DNA of 55,333 nucleotides from contig CBEUVQ010000011.1 of the NCBI GenBank assembly GCA_965546615.1, positions 1 through 55,333 on the forward strand. Direction: 5' to 3'. Below, piece after piece: positions 6,568 through 13,329 of this stretch. Both the position numbers and the translations under genes were made by a program. The stretch comes from CBEUVQ01 sp965546615 (GTDB lineage Bacteria > Bacillota > Desulfotomaculia > Desulfotomaculales > Desulfohalotomaculaceae). Every line of letters starts with the position of its first letter. The first letter of the stretch is position 1. The notes under the pieces are model-generated. The model did not search any database and was not told the origin of the DNA. It saw nothing but the letters and a program-made list of their open reading frames with translations.

Positions 6568-8946
6568 CTACCCCCTGTCAAACTCAAAACTCACTTTCCC
6601 ATCGCCCTGTATGACCAGTGCAGCGTCAAACTTTTTGCCGGCCCTAGACGCAAATCCCTTGATTACCCCTGTTTTTCCTTTTTCCAGCAGATCCTTTGCT
6701 TGTTTGGTGGTGATTTTTTTACCGGCGATTTCCTTCCAAATGACAAATTTACAGCCCTCCCTGTAGCCGCTGCAGCCGTATCCCTTCTTACCCTCAATTA
6801 CGTTTCTGCCGCACAAAGGACATTTGCCCACAGCTTCAGCGTTTCGCTCAGGAAACTCAAATTCCACCCTTCCTTCACCGGACAGCTTTAATGCCGCATC
6901 AAACTTTTTACCGTTTTTAGACTTAAATCCCTTGATTACTGCTGTCTTTCTTTTTGCAAGCAGATCCTTTGCTTGTTTGGCGGTGATTTTTTTACCGGCG
7001 ATTTCCTTCCAAATGACGAATTTACAGCCTTCCTTGTAGCCGCTGCAGCCGTATCCCTTCTTACCCTCAATTACGTCTTTACCGCACAGCGGGCATTTGC
7101 CTAATATCTCCCTGTTCTGGCCGACAGCACTGCTGGCTTTCTGTTCTTTTGCTATTTGCACTACCTCTCGTGTAGAATTTTTTATACCTTCCAACCATGC
7201 AGCGGCAGCATTTTGTCCTTCTTCAATCTGCCGCAGTCCTTCTTCCCATTCCGCCGTCATTTCTACGGATTTAACCTGTTCCGGCACCAGGTCAATTAAA
7301 GTTTCCCCCTTCGGGGTAGGCAGCAGTGTTTTTTTCTGCCGCTGTATATATCCCACCCTGATCAGTCTTTCAATGATTGCCGCTCTGGTGGCCGGTGTGC
7401 CGATACCGCCGGCAGATTTCAGTGTATCAGCCATATCTTTATCTTCCAGCAGCCTACCGGCGTTTTCCATTGCCGCCAGCAGGGCGGCCTCCGTGTATCT
7501 CTTGGGCGGTTTGGTTTGTTTCTCCGGGGTTTCAACCTTTTGTACGGTTACCGTTTCGTTCTCGGCCAGACGCGGAAGGGCCCGTTCTTCCGTACCTTCC
7601 TCCTCTTTCTGCTGCGCCGGTTCGTTCCGGTACACCGCCTTCCAACCGCGTTCAAGTTCTACCCTGCCTTTAGATGTAAAACTCTCTCCGTTAACGTCAG
7701 TAGTTACCTTTGTCACTGCGTATCTGGCATCCGGATAGAATACCGCCAGAAACCGGCGGGCAACCAGGTCATATACCAACCTTTCGTTCTTACTCAAGCT
7801 TGATAAATCGGGCTTTTTATCCGTCGGTATAATTGCATGGTGGTCTGTCACTTTTCCGTCGTTTACGTACCGTTTTCCAAGCTTACACTGTGTTTCGGGA
7901 ATTAAGCTTTTATAATCCGATACTTCACTAAGGGCATTTAACCTGGCGGAAAGCGTACTTACCATTGCCTGCGTAATATGCCGGCTGTCGGTGCGCGGGT
8001 AAGTAAGCAGCTTATATTTCTCGTAGAGTTTCTGCGCTGCATCCAGCGTCTGCTGCGCGGTCAATCCGTATCTTTTGTTAGCTTCTTTTTGCAGGTCGTT
8101 CAAATTAAACAGCATCGGCGGTTGTTCTGCGGATTCTTTTTGCTCCACCCCGGTTACTGTGCCGGCAGCGGCACCTTCGATCTTCTTCAGTATTGCGTTC
8201 AGCTCTTCCGGAGTAAACAGCCGGCCGTCATTACTTCCCGTCCACTTTGCCGGATAAGTTTCGCCCGTATCCTTGCTGAATACGGCCCATATTTCCCGGT
8301 ATTTTACCGGCTTAAAATCCCGTATCTCCCGCTCTCTGGTCACTACCAGCGCAAGCGTAGGCGTTTGTACCCGCCCCACAGATAGGACGGAATAGTGTCT
8401 GACTGAAAAGGCTCTTGTCGCGTTGATACCCACAAGCCAGTCAGCTTCCGCCCTTGCTTCCGCTGCTGCAGCGAGGTTGTCCATCTCCTTACCTGCCAGC
8501 AGCCGTTGAAAAGCATTTTTTATGGCTGACGGTGTTGCCTCCGACAGCCACAGCCTTCTCAACGGTTTACGGCAGCCGCAATACCGATAAATACGCCGGA
8601 AAATCAATTCCCCTTCCCGGCCGGCATCGCAGGCATTGATAACTTCCTCCACTTCTTGAGAATTAAGCAGTTTTTTTAATACCTGCAGCTGTTTTCTACC
8701 CTCCCTGACGGGTTTTAACCGAAAGTCCGACGGTATAATAGGCAGCTGCTCCAGATTCCACTTTGTCAGATTTTCATCGTACTCGTGCGGTTCGGCTAAT
8801 TCCAGTAAGTGTCCGAAAGCCCATGAAACAATGTACTCCTGATTTTCCAGATAGCCTTCCGTTTTTCTGAAGCTGCCCAGGGCAGCAGCGATATCCCTGG
8901 CCACAGAAGGCTTTTCTGCAATTATTAGTTTTTTTATTTTTACCAC
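6568..8946 (-). CDS. topB: DNA topoisomerase III
   Basis: A type IA topoisomerase that passes single strands to decatenate replication or transfer intermediates. The N-terminal Toprim domain is seen in KKLIIAEKPSVARDIA (5-20) and NACDAGREGELIF (103-115). The catalytic tyrosine is Y315 in LLTYPRTDS. At about 792 residues it is longer than E. coli TopB because the C-terminus carries two near-identical ~91-residue modules, each with a C-x2-C...GC half-site (CPLCG...YGCSG). The start shown is GTG with a poor upstream site, so the exact start is uncertain. Plasmid and ICE copies of topB next to a T4CP are common in Firmicutes. Confidence 0.95.
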   Translation of the reverse strand: MVKIKKLIIAEKPSVARDIAAALGSFRKTEGYLENQEYIVSWAFGHLLELAEPHEYDENLTKWNLEQLPIIPSDFRLKPVREGRKQLQVLKKLLNSQEVEEVINACDAGREGELIFRRIYRYCGCRKPLRRLWLSEATPSAIKNAFQRLLAGKEMDNLAAAAEARAEADWLVGINATRAFSVRHYSVLSVGRVQTPTLALVVTREREIRDFKPVKYREIWAVFSKDTGETYPAKWTGSNDGRLFTPEELNAILKKIEGAAAGTVTGVEQKESAEQPPMLFNLNDLQKEANKRYGLTAQQTLDAAQKLYEKYKLLTYPRTDSRHITQAMVSTLSARLNALSEVSDYKSLIPETQCKLGKRYVNDGKVTDHHAIIPTDKKPDLSSLSKNERLVYDLVARRFLAVFYPDARYAVTKVTTDVNGESFTSKGRVELERGWKAVYRNEPAQQKEEEGTEERALPRLAENETVTVQKVETPEKQTKPPKRYTEAALLAAMENAGRLLEDKDMADTLKSAGGIGTPATRAAIIERLIRVGYIQRQKKTLLPTPKGETLIDLVPEQVKSVEMTAEWEEGLRQIEEGQNAAAAWLEGIKNSTREVVQIAKEQKASSAVGQNREILGKCPLCGKDVIEGKKGYGCSGYKEGCKFVIWKEIAGKKITAKQAKDLLAKRKTAVIKGFKSKNGKKFDAALKLSGEGRVEFEFPERNAEAVGKCPLCGRNVIEGKKGYGCSGYREGCKFVIWKEIAGKKITTKQAKDLLEKGKTGVIKGFASRAGKKFDAALVIQGDGKVSFEFDRG
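6600..7085 (-). repeat. Tandem duplication in topB 3' end
   Basis: Two copies of a ~273-bp segment (91 codons) follow one another; for example ACCGGCGATTTCCTTCCAAA occurs at 6721 and again at 6994. The copies are highly similar, so the duplication or its homogenisation is fairly recent. Confidence 0.8.
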
Positions 8947-8970
8947 ATCCTTAACCGATTAATTGTAAGA

Positions 8971-9939
8971 TCAGCTCATTAACAAAGCATCGAATATTTC
9001 TTTGTGCCTGTTTTTATCAGTTTTATTTTTCTTATAGCTAATTTTCGGGGGATATTTTTCCGGGCTTTTTAAAGCTTTTTCCATCCACCGGATTACATTG
9101 TTTATTTTCTTATCCTGTTCGGCCAATCGGTCAACCACATACATGACGCGTTCCTTCCCATAAGTTTGCACCCATCGGTAAATATAAGGCAGTATATTAT
9201 CATCTTCACCGATCTTTTGAAAGTAATTTATTGCTGTTTTTTCGTAGTCATCGTAAAGCTGCTCGTCCGCTTTTGTTTCGGTTAACCCATATTTCGTCTT
9301 TTCGCTTTTTCCGCCCGTATCCTCCTCATCATTCATCTTAATTTCTGTATTGTAATCTCTGTATGTAATCTCTGGTATTGCTTTCACGATTCGTTCGCTT
9401 TGATCTTTCGAATTGTTAATTTGATTTTTCATTTCATGAATTCCATTTTTCGTTTCGTGAAATGCATTTTTCACTTCAGAAAATGGAATTTCTGGTTCGT
9501 TAAATGGAAGAGCAACTTTATAATCCTGCAAAACATATCCCAATTGTAATAAATCCTGCTGAATTTTTAAAATGTTTACTCGGTACTGTTTTGTTCTGTC
9601 CCATTTATATTCCGGGTTGGTTCTTTCACTTAACCACCCGTTTTTAACTAATACGCTAAGATGCCTTCTGATATTGGCAGGAGCTAAATTAAGCATTGTT
9701 TCTTCGCTGAGTTCCTCAGCAGTCTTATATATCCATCCGTTAGTTAACGCAAAATCCTTTTCAACACCGTTTTTTCGAGCTCTGCTAATTTCTTCAGCTA
9801 TAAATTTATCAAAATCTCTTACACGCTCACTCCAATATATAAACTGGTTTAATAGTATTGCTTTTGTGATGTCACCTGTTAATGCCACAAATTCTTCTTT
9901 AATCACAACCCGTTTTAATCGTTTTAAATTCTCATTCAT
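8971..9939 (-). CDS. Replication-initiator-like winged-helix protein
   Basis: A protein of about 322 residues. The N-terminal 135 residues look like the wHTH of plasmid/phage replication initiators (AILLNQFIYWSERV, then NIRRHLSVLVKNGWLSERTNP, a helix-wing pattern). The middle linker (about 155-185) is a repeated Glu/Lys/Asn-rich stretch (FSEVKNAFHETKNGIHEMK). The C-terminal 100 residues (NYFQKIGEDDNILPYIYRW... VVDRLAEQDKKINNVIRWMEKAL) resemble the helical DnaD-like end of such proteins. The ATG at 9939 has GGAGGG 9 bases upstream. I infer a Rep role from the layout and the iteron-like repeats inside the gene; no catalytic motif is visible. Confidence 0.65.
   Translation of the reverse strand: MNENLKRLKRVVIKEEFVALTGDITKAILLNQFIYWSERVRDFDKFIAEEISRARKNGVEKDFALTNGWIYKTAEELSEETMLNLAPANIRRHLSVLVKNGWLSERTNPEYKWDRTKQYRVNILKIQQDLLQLGYVLQDYKVALPFNEPEIPFSEVKNAFHETKNGIHEMKNQINNSKDQSERIVKAIPEITYRDYNTEIKMNDEEDTGGKSEKTKYGLTETKADEQLYDDYEKTAINYFQKIGEDDNILPYIYRWVQTYGKERVMYVVDRLAEQDKKINNVIRWMEKALKSPEKYPPKISYKKNKTDKNRHKEIFDALLMS
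9425..9487 (-). repeat. Three iteron-like 21-bp repeats inside the rep-like gene
   Basis: Three direct repeats of 21 bp start at 9425, 9446 and 9467, each beginning TTTTTC followed by a TTC-rich segment (plus-strand reading). A degenerate fourth may start at 9488. They encode the linker between the wHTH and C-terminal domain, as phage lambda's origin iterons do inside gene O. This makes the segment a candidate origin of replication. Confidence 0.55.
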
Positions 9940-10456
9940 CTCCTTCAACCCTCCAGTTGCTAACCTTTATTTCCCGCCAGCTTTTAAACCGCTTGAGGTT
10001 TTTCCCCCTAACATGCCTGTTGTACGGCCAGTCTTTAAGAAACACCTTTATACCGGCAGCAAGCATTGCCGCGGCTGTATAAGGCTCATCTTCAAAAAAC
10101 AATGCTATTTCTTTCCTTGCTGCAAAGTCTGCTTTTTTATCTTGAGATACGAAAAACACCGGTCCTTTAGGAAACCGGTGAATCTCCAGCCACCTTTTGG
10201 TAATAAACTCGGCCGTTCTGCTTCTGCTTGTAACATAGACAATTTGGCACTCCCTGCCAGACAACTTATTCAGCACATCGGCAGCTCCCGGAAATGCTTC
10301 CGCTTTCCGAAAAATCCGCAGCCCTTCACCGGTTAGAAAAAAGTCCCGGGAGACTTCCGGGAACGGGTATTTATCAAATGTTATTGTTTCAAAATGCCGC
10401 AGTAGCTCCAAGTTCACATTAGCGATTGTGTTGCAGATATCTACTGCTACTTTCAC
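9932..10456 (-). CDS. HAD-superfamily nucleotidase-like protein
   Basis: A 174-residue protein with HAD motifs in order: motif I VAVDICNTI (4-12), motif II IVYVTSRSR (about 73-81), a conserved lysine region (SQDKKADF) and motif IV ALFFEDEPYT (about 117-126). The layout resembles 5'(3')-deoxyribonucleotidases. The usual second aspartate of motif I (D-x-D) is cysteine here, so ordinary phosphatase activity is doubtful. It overlaps the rep-like gene by 8 bp and may alter nucleotide pools or have a non-catalytic role. Confidence 0.75.
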   Translation of the reverse strand: MKVAVDICNTIANVNLELLRHFETITFDKYPFPEVSRDFFLTGEGLRIFRKAEAFPGAADVLNKLSGRECQIVYVTSRSRTAEFITKRWLEIHRFPKGPVFFVSQDKKADFAARKEIALFFEDEPYTAAAMLAAGIKVFLKDWPYNRHVRGKNLKRFKSWREIKVSNWRVEGDE

Positions 10457-10475
10457 TAAAAATCACCTCATGTTG

Positions 10476-10742
10476 TTAGATTTCTAAAAAAGCGTCTATG
10501 TCGAACCGCACGTTATTATCCCGGTTTTCTTTTTCCTGGTGGGTTCCGTTCGCGATCATTTCCTCCAATCCATCCAGCCTTTTGTTTATGACGGAAATAG
10601 AGTCCTTTATTTCCGCAAGAATATCCGCCAACTGCATGGCTGCGTCTATAGCTTCCCTTGCCCGCCTGCTTCTTACCCCTTTCGGGTACTGCCACAGCGG
10701 ATGTGTATCCGGCAGACGAATCATTAGTTTTTTATCGGGCAT
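10476..10742 (-). CDS. ParR-like DNA-binding partner of ParM
   Basis: I take the ATG at 10742 (AAGGGG 9 bases upstream), giving 88 residues; an open frame extends up to 10838 but crosses the hairpin. The N-terminus (KKLMIRLPDTHPLWQYP, then RSRRAREAIDAAMQLADIL) has the strand-helix-helix order of ribbon-helix-helix partition adaptors. It is followed by a coiled segment (ISVINKRLDGLEEMI) and an acidic tail that could contact filament ends. It directly follows the actin-like gene, as parR follows parM in type II partition operons. Confidence 0.6.
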   Translation of the reverse strand: MPDKKLMIRLPDTHPLWQYPKGVRSRRAREAIDAAMQLADILAEIKDSISVINKRLDGLEEMIANGTHQEKENRDNNVRFDIDAFLEI

Positions 10743-10796
10743 GTTATACACCCCTTTGTCTTGATATTTCTGGGTTTCCGCCTGTTTTTCGGCCAT

Positions 10797-10839
10797 TTTG
10801 TATAGCAGGCGGGAATTAAAAATCCGCCTGCTATACAAA
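10797..10839 (-). repeat. 16-bp perfect inverted repeat between parM and parR
   Basis: The arms 10797-10812 and 10824-10839 (TATAGCAGGCGG core) are perfectly complementary around an 11-base loop. Neither strand has a T-run after the stem, so it is not an ordinary terminator. It could be an operator, a centromere-like site or an mRNA stabiliser. Confidence 0.7.
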
Positions 10840-10878
10840 GCCGTTAAAAAAACACCTTAACGCCTTATTTCATGCGGC

Positions 10879-11847
10879 TTATAGCCGTTTGACAACACTT
10901 AAAAAACCTTCTGCGTTAGCCCACTGGGGATCAGGGATGATTTGGGTGACGGGAAATATATTTTTTAATGCCGGCAGAACCTCAGCTCCGCCTCCTGCTA
11001 AGTAGGCCCTGCGTATAAATGCTGCCCGGTCACCGAGGCGGGCCATTACCTGGTCAATAATGTTCACAGCCACAGCATCCTTGATTTTCTTAAGTTCATC
11101 TGATATATCTATCTCATTACCGTAGAAAAAGATTTTACCTTTGTTATTAATTATTTGATGAACATCGACTGCTGCCAGCGGTGTTCCGGTTCGAGTTTGG
11201 TACTCCGCTGAAATTGCTTCATGAACCGTATGAACACCGGTTTCTATGCTGCCGCACAGGCTGGATACCGGTCTTACCATTCCGCCGGCAATTTCAGCTA
11301 CCACAAAATCGGTGGTTTTGTATCCCACGTCTACCAGCAGCACCAGGCCGTCGGAAGGCAGGTCCGGAGCGGTGAGCAGTGCCCCGGCTCCCTGCGGATA
11401 TACAACCACCTTACCGAAACTCACCCTGCTGAAAGAACCGCCGTCTGCCTTCACCTCCGCGTGCAGGCTCATAAGATGTTTGGTAAGCTCTTCCCGCTGG
11501 CTGCGGTAATATGCCACCGGAAGGCCGACAAGCAGAACGGCACCCGGGTTTGCATTTAAAAGCCTAGCAGCCGTGAGTAATAACACGTCGTGGTTGGGAT
11601 GCCGGTGCTTCTGACGATCCAGAGTAAACGTTGCGCCTTTACCTTCCCGCAGCGCCAGCTCTCCTACGAAATGTTTTGTTTCTGTTCCATTTACCCGGCG
11701 TATTTCTACCGCATAACCCACGTCTTCGGTCATATCCGAAAGGCTAAGTTCTCTATACGGAGCCACCACAGATGGAATTATTACGCGTCGATCAGGGGTA
11801 ACAGCCTTTACATGGCTGTATCCTACATCGATAGCTACAGCTTGCAT
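10879..11847 (-). CDS. ParM/Alp-type actin-like partition ATPase
   Basis: The fold shows actin/Hsp70 motifs: phosphate-1 AIDVGYSHVKAV at the N-terminus, phosphate-2 LLVDVGYKTTDFVV near the middle, and the adenosine loop AYLAGGGAEVL near the C-terminus. Filaments of these proteins push sister plasmids apart. I place the start at the ATG at 11847 (MQAVAIDVG) with AAGGAG upstream, giving 322 residues; an upstream ATG at 11904 lies in a terminator hairpin. Presence of a segregation system suggests the element replicates autonomously at least part of the time. Confidence 0.85.
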   Translation of the reverse strand: MQAVAIDVGYSHVKAVTPDRRVIIPSVVAPYRELSLSDMTEDVGYAVEIRRVNGTETKHFVGELALREGKGATFTLDRQKHRHPNHDVLLLTAARLLNANPGAVLLVGLPVAYYRSQREELTKHLMSLHAEVKADGGSFSRVSFGKVVVYPQGAGALLTAPDLPSDGLVLLVDVGYKTTDFVVAEIAGGMVRPVSSLCGSIETGVHTVHEAISAEYQTRTGTPLAAVDVHQIINNKGKIFFYGNEIDISDELKKIKDAVAVNIIDQVMARLGDRAAFIRRAYLAGGGAEVLPALKNIFPVTQIIPDPQWANAEGFLSVVKRL

Positions 11848-11883
11848 AAAATAATCACTCCTTATTTTTCTGTTGTGAAATAT

Positions 11884-11916
11884 AAAAAGCACCGGCTGTA
11901 TCATTTGCCGGTGCTT
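11884..11916 (-). terminator. Terminator-like hairpin in parM leader
   Basis: GCACCGGC (11889-11896) pairs with GCCGGTGC (11907-11914). On the minus strand the stem is followed by TTTTTATATTTC and then the parM ribosome site. Confidence 0.7.
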
Positions 11917-11924
11917 TAATGTAA

Positions 11925-11960
11925 AAAAATAAAACCGGATAAACTGCCGGTTTTTTATAG
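11925..11960 (-). terminator. Second terminator-like hairpin before parM
   Basis: AAAACCGG and CCGGTTTT arms (around 11931-11938 and 11947-11954) form a stem with T-runs on both strands, so it could terminate transcription from either direction. Confidence 0.6.
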
Positions 11961-11983
11961 ATTGTGTCTATAACACTATCACA

Positions 11984-12082
11984 TTAACTTATTAACGGCC
12001 TGGTAAGCATCAAAGTGAATATTGCCAGAGCAGCAGTAAATATCAACGCAGCAATTATTCCGGTGTTAGGATCTTTGTCCAT
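11984..12082 (-). CDS. Tiny membrane peptide, 32 residues
   Basis: The open frame reads MDKDPNTGIIAALIF and continues through a single hydrophobic helix to ...LTRPLIS. GAAGGG lies about 7 bases before the ATG. Its 3' half is repeated, nearly identical, at 18932-18984, which shows this is a sequence that moves or is duplicated as a unit. Possible roles are a small membrane regulator or a type I toxin-like peptide. Confidence 0.5.
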   Translation of the reverse strand: MDKDPNTGIIAALIFTAALAIFTLMLTRPLIS

Positions 12083-12163
12083 AGCAACCCTTCTTTCATA
12101 TTTCTTCTTAAAGTAAAAACGTCCGGTTAACAATTATGCTTACTACCATAATTTTCTATAAAC

Positions 12164-12192
12164 TTGACTTTTGAAAGAAAAATATACATAAT
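12164..12192 (+). promoter_or_regulatory. Strong plus-strand sigma-A promoter
   Basis: TTGACT at 12164-12169, 17 bases, then CATAAT at 12187-12192. It points right, into a ~100-bp stretch with no reading frame and towards the 3' end of the tiny toxin gene on the other strand. Confidence 0.7.
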
Positions 12193-12198
12193 AAAGAT

Positions 12199-12297
12199 GG
12201 GAATACTAATAACAACTGAACGGCTCGAGTGCCTCACTCTACCGAGGTATTAATTACGACCCCTTAAACTGTTGCAGCAGCTTAAGGGGTTGCGCAT
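12199..12297 (+). ncRNA. Candidate antisense RNA (type I antitoxin)
   Basis: Transcription from 12164-12192 would begin near 12199. The RNA would form a small hairpin (GAGTG/CACTC, around 12225-12237) and then a long stem, CCCCTTAA with TTAAGGGG (around 12260-12289), which may act as a terminator in both directions although its T-run is weak. It overlaps the 3' untranslated region of the convergent toxin mRNA, the arrangement known from txpA/RatA-type modules. Confidence 0.45.
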
Positions 12298-12387
12298 TTA
12301 ACGCCTGCGGTCGGCGATCAGCACTACCAGGGTGATAAGTAGGATGACTGCTGTAACGATCTGTATTGCATCTGATATTGTCAGCAT
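12298..12387 (-). CDS. Holin-like type I toxin candidate, 29 residues
   Basis: The peptide MLTISDAIQIVTAVILL continues through one membrane helix and ends ADRRR, matching the general shape of putative holin-like/TxpA-type toxins. A strong AAAGGGGGTG site lies upstream, but it is paired with an upstream CACC stretch in the leader hairpin, so translation should be restrained. A convergent plus-strand promoter lies beyond its 3' end. The family assignment rests on length, topology and context. Confidence 0.6.
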   Translation of the reverse strand: MLTISDAIQIVTAVILLITLVVLIADRRR

Positions 12388-12390
12388 CCC

Positions 12391-12435
12391 GCCTCACCCC
12401 CTTTCTTGGATGTTTCCATCCTCGGCAGGTGAGGC
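12391..12435 (-). promoter_or_regulatory. Leader hairpin that sequesters the toxin ribosome site
   Basis: GCCTCACC (12391-12398) and GGTGAGGC (12428-12435) form a perfect 8-bp stem, with GGATG/CATCC as an inner hairpin. In the minus-strand mRNA the stem covers the GGGGGTGAGGC ribosome site of the 29-residue peptide, a known way of delaying type I toxin translation. Confidence 0.65.
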
Positions 12436-12464
12436 CCGTTTAGTTTTATTGTATTCCCTTCATC

Positions 12465-12473
12465 ATTTTACCA
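12465..12473 (-). promoter_or_regulatory. Extended -10 promoter for the toxin mRNA
   Basis: On the minus strand TGGTAAAAT forms an extended -10 element; the -35 region is poor. Transcription would start near 12458, leaving a leader of about 70 nt. Confidence 0.4.
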
Positions 12474-12521
12474 CATTTTGCTATTAATTTTTACCCCTTT
12501 ACTATTTTTTGAGCTTTAATC

Positions 12522-12605
12522 TTATTCAACAAAGATGTGCAGCAAGAATAAAGCAAGGCTAATTTCAAATGCCTCTTTAGCCCAATTGGTGAACGTTTCT
12601 TTCAT
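12522..12605 (-). CDS. Tiny amphipathic/membrane peptide, 27 residues
   Basis: The frame reads MKETFTNWAKEAFEISL and ends in a hydrophobic run (ALFLLHIFVE). The ribosome site GAGGAGGGG is very strong and overlaps the stop codon region of the HD-GYP gene, so the two are translationally coupled. No homologue is known to me. Confidence 0.5.
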   Translation of the reverse strand: MKETFTNWAKEAFEISLALFLLHIFVE

Positions 12606-12617
12606 AGATACCCCTCC

Positions 12618-13142
12618 TCAGCAAATCACCGAATTAAAGTCCGATATCTTCTTTATCATTTCTGCAAAAACATATGCAAGCAACGGGTCAAATTGGCTTC
12701 CGGCGCAATTCGTTATTTCATTTAATGCTTCATCTCTTGTTTTGGTATCTTGATAAACTCTTTTTGCCGTCATTGCGTCATAGGCGTCCGCAACTGCGAT
12801 AATGCGTGAAGCAAGCGGAATTTCTTCTCCGGATAGTCCGTCCGGGTATCCTTTGCCGTCCCACCTTTCGTGATGATGCCGTACTATTTTGGCAGCTGCT
12901 TTATCTTCTGTATAAAGCATTTTTTCTCCGATAATCGGATGCAGCTTAATAAGTTCATATTCATGTGCAGTTAGTTTACCGGGTTTCAACAGAATTTCCC
13001 GAGGTATACCTAATTTACCAATGTCATGAACTTTTGCTGCTTCAAAGCATAATTCTGCTGCTATGCTGTTAACACCGAGAGATTCAGCTAAGCTCTTAAC
13101 GTATACAGAAACTCTTTCATGATGTTCTGCTACATCTTTCAT
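12618..13142 (-). CDS. Stand-alone HD-GYP domain protein
   Basis: A 174-residue protein that is nearly all HD-GYP domain: the HD pair in KVHDIGKLGIP, the RHHHERWDGKGYPDGLSGEEIP signature, and IIAVADAYDAMT. HD-GYP proteins hydrolyse cyclic di-GMP. No receiver or membrane domain is present, so any signal input must come from a partner. A gene acting on c-di-GMP next to a Tad pilus locus fits control of attachment; that link is inference. Confidence 0.85.
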   Translation of the reverse strand: MKDVAEHHERVSVYVKSLAESLGVNSIAAELCFEAAKVHDIGKLGIPREILLKPGKLTAHEYELIKLHPIIGEKMLYTEDKAAAKIVRHHHERWDGKGYPDGLSGEEIPLASRIIAVADAYDAMTAKRVYQDTKTRDEALNEITNCAGSQFDPLLAYVFAEMIKKISDFNSVIC

Positions 13143-13275
13143 TAAGTTTTTTTGATTAAAAGATATTGAGAACTTAATTTTCTACACCCCCTCTAAAAAA
13201 AGAAAAATTCCCTATCCTTGAGGACTTGGAAATTACTTATCCTATCCTTTAAGAATAGGGAAACAATCTTAATAA

Positions 13276-13318
13276 ACACTGCCTTCTGTGACTGCGAAGC
13301 TGCAGTACAAGGCGGTGT
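13276..13318 (-). terminator. Terminator-like hairpin after the large exported protein
   Basis: ACACTGCCTT (13276-13285) pairs with AAGGCGGTGT (13309-13318) with one G-U pair. The minus-strand tail is TTATTAAGATT, so the terminator is of moderate quality. A second inverted repeat, TTCCCTAT/ATAGGGAA, lies between here and the HD-GYP gene. Confidence 0.45.
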
Positions 13319-13329
13319 ATTCAATTCTG

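Noticed and set aside
7097..7738. Long plus-strand open frame opposite topB
   Set aside because: It is a shadow of the GC-rich topB codons on the other strand.
9425..9487. CRISPR-like array
   Set aside because: The three 21-bp units are contiguous without spacers and are in the middle of a coding gene.
10743..10838. N-terminal extension of the ParR-like protein
   Set aside because: It would pass through the 16-bp inverted repeat and lacks a ribosome site; the ATG at 10742 has one.
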